Source of the DNA: Micromonospora radicis
GTDB taxonomy: Bacteria; Actinomycetota; Actinomycetes; Mycobacteriales; Micromonosporaceae
Reading direction: 5' to 3'
Assembly: GCF_003583405.1 (NCBI RefSeq)
Contig: NZ_QXEC01000002.1
Span: 372,001-436,000 of the forward strand
DNA length: 64,000 nucleotides
In this document: positions 7,917-15,734 of the stretch, in pieces
How positions within the stretch are numbered: the first letter of the stretch is position 1
Layout of the letters: the number at the start of each line of letters is the position of its first letter
The notes under the pieces: generated by a model
What the model was told of the DNA's origin: nothing
Databases searched by the model: none
Seen by the model: only the letters and a program-made list of their open reading frames with translations
Program-made: the position numbers and the translations under genes

Positions 7917-10784
7917 GTGACAACGAGCAGGGCACGGAGCAAGGCGGGCGCGGGGCTCAAGGTCGAGCGGGTCTGGACCACCGCCGGCGTCCACCCGTAC
8001 GACGAGGTCGCCTGGGAGCGGCGCGACGTCGTGATGACGAACTGGCGGGACGGCTCGATCAACTTCGAGCAGCGCGGGGTGGAGTTCCCGGAGAGCTGGA
8101 GCGTCAACGCGGCCAACATCGTGACCACCAAGTACTTCCGGGGCGCGGTGGGCACCCCGGAGCGGGAGTGGTCGCTCAAGCAGTTGATCGACCGGGTGGT
8201 CACCACCTACCGCACCGCCGGTGAGGAGTACGGCTACTTCGCCAGCCCGGCCGACGCCGAGGTCTTCGCCCACGAGCTGACCTGGATGCTGCTGCACCAG
8301 GTGTTCAGCTTCAACTCGCCGGTCTGGTTCAACGTCGGTACGCCGTCGCCGCAGCAGGTCAGCGCCTGCTTCATCCTCGCCGTCGACGACTCGATGGACT
8401 CCATCCTGGACTGGTACAAGGAGGAGGGCCTGATCTTCAAGGGCGGCTCCGGATCCGGGGTGAACCTCTCCCGGATCCGCTCCTCCCGGGAGCTGCTCTC
8501 CTCCGGCGGCAACGCCTCCGGTCCGGTCAGCTTCATGCGCGGTGCGGACGCCTCGGCCGGCACCATCAAGTCCGGCGGTGCCACCCGGCGCGCGGCGAAG
8601 ATGGTCATCCTCGACGTGGACCACCCGGACATCCAGGAGTTCGTGGTCACCAAGGCGCGCGAGGAGGACAAGATCCGCGCGCTGCGTGATGCCGGGTTCG
8701 ACATGGACCTGGGCGGCGCCGACATCGTCAGCGTGCAGTACCAGAACGCCAACAACTCGGTCCGGGTCTCCGACGAGTTCATGACCGCGGTGGAGAACGG
8801 CGGCGGCTTCGACCTGCGCGGCCGGCTCGACGGGCAGACCATCGAGACCATCGACGCCAAGGGGCTGTTCCGCACCATCGCCCAGGCCGCCTGGGAGTGC
8901 GCCGACCCCGGCCTGCAGTACGACGACACCATCAACGACTGGCACACCTGCCCGGAGACCGGCCGGATCACCGCGTCGAACCCGTGCTCGGAGTATCTGC
9001 ACCTGGACAACTCCTCGTGCAACCTGGCCTCGCTGAACCTGATGAAGTTCCTGCGTGCCGACGGTGGCTTCGAGGTGGAGAAGTTCGTCCGCAGCGTCGA
9101 GATGGTCATCACCGCGATGGACATCTCGATCTGCTTCGCCGACTTCCCGACCGAGAAGATCGGCGAGACCACCCGGGCGTACCGGCAGCTCGGCATCGGC
9201 TACGCCAACCTCGGTGCCCTGCTGATGGCCTCCGGCCTGCCGTACGACTCGGATCAGGGCCGTTCCCTGGCCGCCGCGATCACCTCGTTGATGAACGGCA
9301 CGGCGTACCGCCGCTCCGCCGAGCTGGCCGGTGTGGTCGGCGCGTACGACGGCTACGCCCGCAACGCCGAGCCGCACAAGCGGGTCATGCGTAAGCACGC
9401 CGCCGCCAACGACGAGATCAAGCCGACCGGCACGGTGGCCACCGCCGTGGTCCGCGAGGCCACCAGGCAGTGGACCCAGGGCAACAAACTCGGTGACAAG
9501 TTCGGCTGGCGGAACTCGCAGGCCAGCGTCCTCGCCCCGACCGGCACCATCGGCCTGATGATGGACTGCGACACCACCGGCGTGGAGCCGGACCTGGCGC
9601 TGGTCAAGTTCAAGAAGCTGGTCGGCGGCGGCTCGATGCAGATCGTCAACCAGACCGTGCCGCGCGCCCTGCGTAGCCTCGGCTACCCCGAGGAGCAGGT
9701 CGAGGCGATCGTCGAGCACATCGCCGACCACGGCCACGTCATCGACGCCCCCGGCCTCAAGCCGGAGCACTACCCGGTCTTCGACTGCGCCATGGGTGAG
9801 CGGTCCATCGCGCCGATGGGGCACGTCCGGATGATGGCGGCGGTCCAGCCGTTCATCTCCGGTGCCATCTCCAAGACCGTCAACATGCCGGAGCAGGCGA
9901 CCGTCGAGGACGTCGAGAAGATCTACTTCGAGGGCTGGAAGCTCGGCCTCAAGGCGCTGGCGATCTACCGGGACAACTGCAAGGTCGGCCAGCCGCTGTC
10001 GGTGGCGAAGCCCAACAAGGCCGCCGAGCCGGCCCCGGTCAGCACCGAGGTCGAGAAGGTCGTGGAGAAGGTCGTCGAGTACCGCCCGGTGCGCAAGCGG
10101 CTGCCGAAGAAGCGTCCCTCGGAGACCATCTCCTTCTCCGTCGGCGGCGCCGAGGGCTACCTCACCGCCTCGTCCTACCCGGACGACGGCCTCGGCGAGG
10201 TCTTCCTCAAGATGTCCAAGCAGGGCTCCACCCTGGCCGGCGTGATGGACGCCTTCTCGGTGGCCATCTCCATCGGCCTGCAGTACGGCGTTCCGCTGGA
10301 GACGTACGTCAGCAAGTTCACCAACATGCGCTTCGAGCCGGCCGGCATGACCGACGACCCGGACGTGCGGATGGCCGCCTCGGTGATGGACTACATCTTC
10401 CGTCGTCTGGCGCTGGACTTCCTGCCCTACGAGCGCCGTGCCGAGATCGGCATCTTCACCGCCAAGGAGCGGGCCGCCCAGCTGGCCGCCGAGGCCGAGG
10501 CGGAGGCCAACGGCACGGACCTGACCGCGATGGCCGCCTCCGCTCCGGTGGAGGTCAAGCCGGAGGAGCCGAAGTCCGGCCCGATCGCCCAGCCGGCCCA
10601 GGAACTCGCCGACGTCGCCGCGGTCAAGCCGGCACCGTCGGTCGGTTCCAGCACCGAACTGCTGGAGGCCGTGATCGGCAAGGCCGCCGACGCACCGCTC
10701 TGCTTCACCTGCGGTACGAAGATGCGCCCGGCCGGTAGCTGCTACGTCTGCGAGGGCTGCGGCTCCACCAGCGGTTGCAGCTGA
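7917..10784 (+). CDS. nrdJ: Adenosylcobalamin-dependent (class II) ribonucleotide reductase
   Basis: Reduces ribonucleotides to deoxyribonucleotides using adenosylcobalamin as radical source, independent of oxygen. The barrel-domain cysteines are visible in QVSACFILAVDD and in NPCSEYLHLDNSSCNLASL. The C-terminus carries a paired-cysteine tail (CFTCGTKM ... CYVCEGCGSTSGCS), probably the redox shuttle or zinc site. The start is GTG at 7917 (family N-terminus VTTSRARSK) with GGGGGA five bases upstream; in-frame ATG at 7902 is the alternative. Length 955 residues is normal for the actinobacterial form. I saw no cobalamin riboswitch upstream. A strong hairpin follows at 10805. Confidence 0.96.
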   Translation: MTTSRARSKAGAGLKVERVWTTAGVHPYDEVAWERRDVVMTNWRDGSINFEQRGVEFPESWSVNAANIVTTKYFRGAVGTPEREWSLKQLIDRVVTTYRTAGEEYGYFASPADAEVFAHELTWMLLHQVFSFNSPVWFNVGTPSPQQVSACFILAVDDSMDSILDWYKEEGLIFKGGSGSGVNLSRIRSSRELLSSGGNASGPVSFMRGADASAGTIKSGGATRRAAKMVILDVDHPDIQEFVVTKAREEDKIRALRDAGFDMDLGGADIVSVQYQNANNSVRVSDEFMTAVENGGGFDLRGRLDGQTIETIDAKGLFRTIAQAAWECADPGLQYDDTINDWHTCPETGRITASNPCSEYLHLDNSSCNLASLNLMKFLRADGGFEVEKFVRSVEMVITAMDISICFADFPTEKIGETTRAYRQLGIGYANLGALLMASGLPYDSDQGRSLAAAITSLMNGTAYRRSAELAGVVGAYDGYARNAEPHKRVMRKHAAANDEIKPTGTVATAVVREATRQWTQGNKLGDKFGWRNSQASVLAPTGTIGLMMDCDTTGVEPDLALVKFKKLVGGGSMQIVNQTVPRALRSLGYPEEQVEAIVEHIADHGHVIDAPGLKPEHYPVFDCAMGERSIAPMGHVRMMAAVQPFISGAISKTVNMPEQATVEDVEKIYFEGWKLGLKALAIYRDNCKVGQPLSVAKPNKAAEPAPVSTEVEKVVEKVVEYRPVRKRLPKKRPSETISFSVGGAEGYLTASSYPDDGLGEVFLKMSKQGSTLAGVMDAFSVAISIGLQYGVPLETYVSKFTNMRFEPAGMTDDPDVRMAASVMDYIFRRLALDFLPYERRAEIGIFTAKERAAQLAAEAEAEANGTDLTAMAASAPVEVKPEEPKSGPIAQPAQELADVAAVKPAPSVGSSTELLEAVIGKAADAPLCFTCGTKMRPAGSCYVCEGCGSTSGCS

Positions 10785-10804
10785 CCGACAGCCACCCGAA
10801 CGAG

Positions 10805-10834
10805 CGGCCCCGGACGACGGTTCGTCCGGGGCCG
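10805..10834. terminator. Hairpin terminator between nrdJ and sigma gene
   Basis: A perfect 13-bp stem (10805-10817 with 10822-10834) and 4-nt loop lies 20 bp after the nrdJ stop and 38 bp after the end of the convergent sigma gene. It can serve both directions. Confidence 0.8.
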
Positions 10835-10871
10835 CCCGCTGTCCGGACCTCGGTGCTCCCGGTGGGTGGGG

Positions 10872-12146
10872 TCACCGGGGCGGGGTGAGTTCGGCCAGGC
10901 GGGTGGTGAGAAAGGCACGTTCGGCGTCGTTGTCGACAAGCGCCAGGGCGGTGCGATAGGACTCGGCGGCCTCGGCCCGGCGATCGAGGCGGTCGAGCAG
11001 CTCGGCGCGGATCGCCGGTAGGTAGTGGTAGCCGGCGAGGCGGGTGTCCGGTGCCAGGGCGTCGACCTCGGCCAGCGCCGCTTCGGGCCCGTCTACCATC
11101 GACACCGCCACCGCCCGGTTGAGTGCGACCACCGGTGACGGCCAGCGGACCAGCAGCGTGTCGTAGAGCCGGACGATCTGCGGCCAGTCGGTCGCGGCGT
11201 AGCTGGGCGCCAGGGCGTGCAGCGAGGCGATGGCGGCCTGCACCGCGTACCGGCCGGGGTGTCCGGTGCGGAACGCGTCGAGCACCAGGCGGTGCCCTTC
11301 GTCGATGGCGTCCCGGTCCCAGCGGGACCGGTCCTGGTCCGCCAGCCGCAGCAGCCGGCCCTCGGCGTCGACGCGGGTGGCCCGGCGGGCGTCGGTGAGC
11401 AGCAGCAGCGCGAGCAGCCCGGGTACCTCCGGCTCGTCGGGCAGCAGGGTGGCCAGCGTCCTTGCCAGGTGCAGCGCGCGGGCGGTCAGGTCGGCGTGGA
11501 CCAGGCCGCCGCCAGTCGGGGCGGTGTGCCCGGTGGTGTAGAGCAGGTGTACGACGGTGAGCACGGCGTCCAGCCGTCCGGGCAGCTCGGCGGCCTCGGG
11601 TACCCGGTAGGGGATCCGGGCCGCGGTGATCTTCTTCTTGGCGCGGGTGATCCGGGCCGCCATGGTCGGTTCGGGGACCAGGAAGACGCGGGCGATGTCG
11701 GCGGTGCTCACCCCGCAGACCAGGCGCAGGGTGAGCGCCACCTGCGCCTCCCGGGCGAGCGCCGGATGGCAGCAGGTGAAGACCAGCCGCAACCGGTCGT
11801 CCGGTACGGCCACCTCGTCCGGGATGTCCGGTTCGATGGCCTCGGGCTCCACCAGCAGGGGCAGTTTCGCGCGCAGCACCTGCCGTCGGCGCAGCACGTC
11901 GACGGCCTTGCGTCGGGCGGTCGCGGTGAGCCACGCACCGGGCCGGTCCGGTACGCCGTCTCGCGCCCAGGCGTCGAGCGCGGCCACGTACGCCTCCTGG
12001 ACGCACTCCTCGGCGAGGTCGAGGTCACCGGCGACGCGGGCCGTGGCGGCGAGAACGAAGGTCCATTCGCGGCGGTGCGCGTCGGCCACGGCCCGTTCGG
12101 CCTCGACGGTCGTGGACGGCTTACCGCCGCGCTCGCCGCCGCTCAC
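10872..12146 (-). CDS. ECF sigma factor, ECF42 type with C-terminal helical-repeat domain
   Basis: An extracytoplasmic-function sigma factor. Region 2 (about 20-95) contains DLDLAEECVQEAYVAALDAW and region 4 (about 130-185) contains LTLRLVCGVSTADIARVFLV. A long C-terminal alpha-helical, TPR-like domain follows (about 190-424), ending in a conserved GYHYLPAIRAELLDRL motif. This architecture, and overlap with a YCII/DGPF gene, define ECF42; such factors have no classical anti-sigma factor. The start is GTG at 12146, whose GTGA overlaps the YCII stop; the frame continues upstream but that part is antisense to other genes. Length 424 residues. The target genes cannot be told from the window. Confidence 0.9.
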   Translation of the reverse strand: MSGGERGGKPSTTVEAERAVADAHRREWTFVLAATARVAGDLDLAEECVQEAYVAALDAWARDGVPDRPGAWLTATARRKAVDVLRRRQVLRAKLPLLVEPEAIEPDIPDEVAVPDDRLRLVFTCCHPALAREAQVALTLRLVCGVSTADIARVFLVPEPTMAARITRAKKKITAARIPYRVPEAAELPGRLDAVLTVVHLLYTTGHTAPTGGGLVHADLTARALHLARTLATLLPDEPEVPGLLALLLLTDARRATRVDAEGRLLRLADQDRSRWDRDAIDEGHRLVLDAFRTGHPGRYAVQAAIASLHALAPSYAATDWPQIVRLYDTLLVRWPSPVVALNRAVAVSMVDGPEAALAEVDALAPDTRLAGYHYLPAIRAELLDRLDRRAEAAESYRTALALVDNDAERAFLTTRLAELTPPR

Positions 12147-12484
12147 TCGACCGGTGGCACGAACAGCGGCCGGACCTCCACCCCGCCGTGGATGGTGGCC
12201 GGGTTGAGCTGGGCGATCTTCAGGGCGACGTCCAGGTCCGGCGCCGCCAGCACGAAGAACCCGGCGACCACCTCCTTGGCCTCGATGAACGGGCCGTCGG
12301 TGACGAGGTCGCCGCGGATCGCGGTGGCCGCGGTGCTCGGCTGCAACGCGTACCCGGCGACGATCTGCCCGCCCAGCTCCGCCACCCGCGCCGGGTACTG
12401 CTCCAGCAGCGCCACGTAGTCGGGCGTGAGTGTCAGCGGGTCGGCCGGGGCCGGTGAGTAGATCAGGACTGCGTACTGGGGCAT
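12143..12484 (-). CDS. YCII-related (DGPF) protein, ECF42 partner
   Basis: A 113-residue ferredoxin-like YCII domain protein with the DGPF motif (VTDGPFIEAKEVVAGFF). Proteins of this type are translationally coupled to ECF42 sigma factors and are thought to sense or process an unknown small molecule. The ATG at 12484 lies behind AGGAGGAGC. Its stop overlaps the sigma start by four bases, so the two form an operon with YCII first. Biochemical function is unknown. Confidence 0.88.
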   Translation of the reverse strand: MPQYAVLIYSPAPADPLTLTPDYVALLEQYPARVAELGGQIVAGYALQPSTAATAIRGDLVTDGPFIEAKEVVAGFFVLAAPDLDVALKIAQLNPATIHGGVEVRPLFVPPVE

Positions 12485-12587
12485 CGTTGCTCCTCCTCGG
12501 GTCGCTGTTCATCCTCGGCCCCGGCGACCGGGGGAGCCAGCGGGAATCGACAACCGGGTGGCGGGATGCGCCCGCCCAGCCGGTGCC

Positions 12588-12593
12588 TAGACT
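12588..12593 (+). promoter_or_regulatory. -10 box of a leaderless transcript (DUF5522 gene)
   Basis: TAGACT ends seven bases before the ATG at 12601. There is no ribosome-binding site, so transcription would begin at or next to the start codon. Confidence 0.5.
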
Positions 12594-12600
12594 GCCCCGG

Positions 12601-12840
12601 ATGAGCGGAGAGCGCCTGCCCCTGGCGGATCGGCCCCTGACCGAGCCGCATCCGTCCCGGCTGTCGCCCGGGCATCCGGACCGGGCGCGGATCCTGGCCG
12701 CGCACACCGCCGCGTTGTCCGCCGGAGCGGCCGGCTACCCCGACCCGGCCAGCGGCTTGTTCGTGCTGACGGCCGGCTTCCTGGCCCGCCGGGGCACCTG
12801 CTGTGGCCGGGGCTGCCGGCACTGCCCGTACGTGACGTGA
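12601..12840 (+). CDS. DUF5522 small cysteine-rich protein
   Basis: A 79-residue protein with the family signature GYPDPASGLFVLT ... RGTCCGRGCRHCPYVT. The clustered C-terminal cysteines (CC, C, C) and His suggest metal binding, probably zinc or iron-sulfur, but the family has no established function. It lacks an upstream ribosome site and has TAGACT seven bases before the ATG. It is divergent from the YCII-sigma operon and ends four bases before the ideR stop on the other strand. Confidence 0.82.
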   Translation: MSGERLPLADRPLTEPHPSRLSPGHPDRARILAAHTAALSAGAAGYPDPASGLFVLTAGFLARRGTCCGRGCRHCPYVT

Positions 12841-12844
12841 GCGC

Positions 12845-13534
12845 TCAGGTGGCGGCGACGAAGACCCGGGAGGCGACCTCGCGGGGCAGTCGGACGCTCT
12901 CGCCGGAGCGGTCGATGGAGACCCCGTCGCGTTCCTGCGCCACGGTGACGGTGGCGCCCGGGTCGACGCCGGCGGCGTGCAACTGCCGGAGCACCTCGGC
13001 GTCGGTCTGCACGCTCTCGCAGATCCGCCGGACGATGACCTTGCCGGCGAGGCCGGGGAAGGCCAGGTTGCGCTCACCGTCGATCGGCTCCGGCTCGGCC
13101 TGACCGGGCGAGCCGAGGGCGTCGAGGCCGGGGATCGGATTGCCGTACGGCGACCGGGTCGGCCGGTTGAGCAGGTCGTACACCCGCTTCTCGACCGCGT
13201 CGCTCATCACGTGCTCCCAGCGGCAGGCCTCCTCGTGGGCCTCCTCGTAGGGCATCCCGATCACGTTGACCAGCAGCAACTCGGCTAGCCGGTGCTTGCG
13301 CATCACCGACACGGCGGTGTTGCGGCCCAGCGCGGTGAGGGTGAGGTGCCGGTCACCCTCCACGGTGAGCAGGCCGTCGCGTTCCATCCGGGCGACGGTC
13401 TGGCTGACGGTGGGGCCGCTCTGGCGCAACCGTTCGGCGATCCGGGCGCGCAGCGGCGGCACGCCCTCCTCCTCCAGTTCGAGGATCGTACGCAGGTACA
13501 TTTCGGTCGTATCGACCAGGTCGTGAGACTTCAT
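12845..13534 (-). CDS. ideR: Iron-dependent repressor, DtxR/IdeR family
   Basis: A metal-activated repressor of iron uptake. The order is winged helix (about 1-70, VDTTEMYLRTILELEEEG then SGPTVSQTVARMERDGL), dimerisation and metal-binding domain (about 75-140, with MPYEEAHEEACRWEHVMS carrying the Glu/Cys/His ligands) and a C-terminal SH3-like domain. The PYGNPIPGL segment is typical of the iron-responsive rather than manganese branch. The ATG at 13534 is behind GGAGGG. Length 229 residues. Its likely target in this window is fbpABC, which has an IdeR-box-like site at 29025. Its position near sigB is the usual actinobacterial order. Confidence 0.92.
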   Translation of the reverse strand: MKSHDLVDTTEMYLRTILELEEEGVPPLRARIAERLRQSGPTVSQTVARMERDGLLTVEGDRHLTLTALGRNTAVSVMRKHRLAELLLVNVIGMPYEEAHEEACRWEHVMSDAVEKRVYDLLNRPTRSPYGNPIPGLDALGSPGQAEPEPIDGERNLAFPGLAGKVIVRRICESVQTDAEVLRQLHAAGVDPGATVTVAQERDGVSIDRSGESVRLPREVASRVFVAAT

Positions 13535-13633
13535 GGTTTCAGCGGCCCTCCAGTGGTCGATGGTACCCTGCCGCACCTGCCCAGCCGGTCGCCGAACCGC
13601 GGCGGGCCCCGGCGATGGTGTTGACTGGACCTC

Positions 13634-14491
13634 ATGTCCGGTACCGAGGATCTTCTGGTCGAGGCCGGGCGGCTCGCCGCCGAACTCGACACGGCCGACC
13701 CACCCACCCTGCTCGACGTCCGCTGGCGGCTGGTCGGCCCGCCCGGCCGCGACGACTACCGGGCGGGGCACCTGCCGGGGGCGGTCTTCGTCGACCTGGA
13801 CACCGAACTCTGCGGCCCGCCCGGTCCGGCCGGCCGCCACCCGCTGCCCGACCCCGCCGCGTTGCAGGCGGCGCTGCGGGCCGCCGGGGTGCGCGCCGGT
13901 CACCCCGTGGTGGTGTACGACGGCGGGGACGGCATGTCCGCCGCCCGCGCCTGGTGGACGCTGCGCTGGGCCGGGCACGGCCCGGTACGGGTGTTGACCG
14001 GCGGCTACCCGGCCTGGCTGGCCGCCGGCCTGCCGACCAGCACAGAGCAGCCGAACCCGGCCGAGGGCGACCTGACCGTCCGCCCCGGTGCGCTGCCGGC
14101 GCTCGACGCGGCCGGCGCCGCCGAGCTGGCCGCGGCCGAGAGCGGTCTGCTGCTCGACGTGCGGGCCGCGCCGCGGTACCGGGGCGAGCACGAGCCGGTC
14201 GACCCGGTCGCCGGTCACGTGCCGGGCGCGGTGAACCTGCCGGCGCCGGAGTACGTCGCCGAGGGCCGCTTCCCCGCCGCCGAGGTGCTGCGTGAACGGT
14301 TCGCCGCCGCCGGGGTCGTTCCCGGCGCGCCGGTCGGGGCGTACTGCGGCTCCGGGGTGACCGCCGCCCAGGCGGTGCTCGCGCTGCACCTCGCCGGCCG
14401 ACCGGACGCGGCGCTCTACGTCGGCTCCTGGAGCAACTGGGTCGCCGACCCGGACCGCCCGGTGGCCACCTCCGGTACGGCCGACGCCTGA
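13634..14491 (+). CDS. sseA: Sulfurtransferase with two rhodanese domains
   Basis: Transfers sulfur from thiosulfate or 3-mercaptopyruvate to a thiol acceptor. The first rhodanese domain (about 1-130) is inactive; the second (about 160-280) has the active-site loop CGSGVTA, the form typical of 3-mercaptopyruvate sulfurtransferases. RAAPRYRGEHEPVDPVAGH is the second-domain CH2A-type motif. ATG at 13634; 285 residues. It is divergent from ideR with a 99-bp gap and is followed 36 bp later by acuC. Substrate preference is inferred from the loop only. Confidence 0.9.
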   Translation: MSGTEDLLVEAGRLAAELDTADPPTLLDVRWRLVGPPGRDDYRAGHLPGAVFVDLDTELCGPPGPAGRHPLPDPAALQAALRAAGVRAGHPVVVYDGGDGMSAARAWWTLRWAGHGPVRVLTGGYPAWLAAGLPTSTEQPNPAEGDLTVRPGALPALDAAGAAELAAAESGLLLDVRAAPRYRGEHEPVDPVAGHVPGAVNLPAPEYVAEGRFPAAEVLRERFAAAGVVPGAPVGAYCGSGVTAAQAVLALHLAGRPDAALYVGSWSNWVADPDRPVATSGTADA

Positions 14492-14527
14492 CCGGCCGAC
14501 CAGCCGACCGCGTGCGACCATGGGCAG

Positions 14528-15709
14528 ATGTCCGACGACACGGTGGTGGTGTGGGACGAGGCGCTGCTCGCCTACGACCTCGGAGACCACCCGCTCGATC
14601 CGGTGCGGGTGGAGCTGACCGTCGCGCTCGCCCGGGAACTCGGCATCCTGCGCCGACCCGGGGTGCGGATGGTGCGGCCCACGCCGGCCGACGACGCGCT
14701 GCTGACCCGGGTGCACGACCCGCGCTACCTGGACGCGGTGCGGATCGCCCCCCGGGAGCCGCTCTTCGCCGGCTTCGGGCTCGGCACCTCGGACAACCCG
14801 GTCTTCGACGGGATGCACGAGTCGAGCGCCCTGGTCGCCGGGGCGACCGTGGCCGCCGCCGAGGCGGTGTGGCGGGGTGCGGCCCGCCGGGCGGTGAACG
14901 TGGCCGGCGGCCTGCACCACGCGATGCCGGCCCGGGCCGCCGGGTTCTGCGTCTACAACGACCCGGCGGTAGCCATCGCCCGCCTGCTCGACTTGGGCGC
15001 CGAGCGGATCGCGTACGTGGACGTCGACGTGCACCACGGCGACGGGGTGCAGCAGATCTTCTGGGACGATCCGCGGGTGCTGACCGTCAGCCTGCACGAG
15101 ACCCCGCTGGCGTTGTTCCCCGGCACCGGCTTTCCGGACGAGACCGGCGGCCCGGGCGCCGAGGGCACCGCGGTCAACATCGCGCTGCCGCCGGGCGCCG
15201 CGGACGCCGACTGGCAGCGCGCCTTCCACGCGGTCGTCCCGTCGGTGCTGCGCGCCTTCCGTCCCCAACTGCTGTTCACCCAGTGCGGTGCGGACGCCCA
15301 CCGCGTCGACCCGCTCGCCGACCTGCACCTGTCGGTGGACGGGCAGCGGGCCACCTACCTGGCGCTGCGGGCGCTCGCCGACGAGCTGTGCGACGGCCGC
15401 TGGGTGGCCACCGGCGGTGGCGGGTACGCGCTGGTGGAGGTGGTGCCCCGGGCCTGGGCGCACCTGTTGGCGGTGGCCACCGGCGCGCCGCTGGAACCGG
15501 CCACGCCGACCCCACCGGCGTGGCGGGAGTTGGCCGCGGCCCGCCGCCCCGGCCTCGACGTGCCGTTGCGGATGACCGACGACGTCGACCCGGGGTACGA
15601 GCCGTGGCAGCCCACCGGTGAGCCGAGCCCGGTGGACCGGGCGATCGCGGCGACCCGCAAGGCCGTCTTCCCGCTGCTCGGCCTCGATCCGTACGATCCG
15701 CGCGACTGA
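14528..15709 (+). CDS. acuC: AcuC-type protein deacetylase (class I histone deacetylase fold)
   Basis: A zinc-dependent amidohydrolase that removes acetyl groups from lysine, classically from acetyl-CoA synthetase. The catalytic elements are present: the His pair in GGLHHAMP, the zinc ligands in VDVDVHHGDGVQ and CGADAHRVDP, and the transition-state region ATGGGGYA. Length 393 residues is normal. ATG at 14528. The next gene starts 25 bp later and encodes a GNAT protein with acyl-CoA-synthetase-like domains, so acetylation and deacetylation activities are probably co-expressed. Confidence 0.92.
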   Translation: MSDDTVVVWDEALLAYDLGDHPLDPVRVELTVALARELGILRRPGVRMVRPTPADDALLTRVHDPRYLDAVRIAPREPLFAGFGLGTSDNPVFDGMHESSALVAGATVAAAEAVWRGAARRAVNVAGGLHHAMPARAAGFCVYNDPAVAIARLLDLGAERIAYVDVDVHHGDGVQQIFWDDPRVLTVSLHETPLALFPGTGFPDETGGPGAEGTAVNIALPPGAADADWQRAFHAVVPSVLRAFRPQLLFTQCGADAHRVDPLADLHLSVDGQRATYLALRALADELCDGRWVATGGGGYALVEVVPRAWAHLLAVATGAPLEPATPTPPAWRELAAARRPGLDVPLRMTDDVDPGYEPWQPTGEPSPVDRAIAATRKAVFPLLGLDPYDPRD

Positions 15710-15734
15710 GCCGGCCGGGGGAGGGCCGCCCGAG

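Noticed and set aside
12147..12707. N-terminal extension of the ECF sigma frame
   Set aside because: It runs antisense or out of frame through the YCII gene; the GTGA overlap gives a natural start and the family N-terminus fits.
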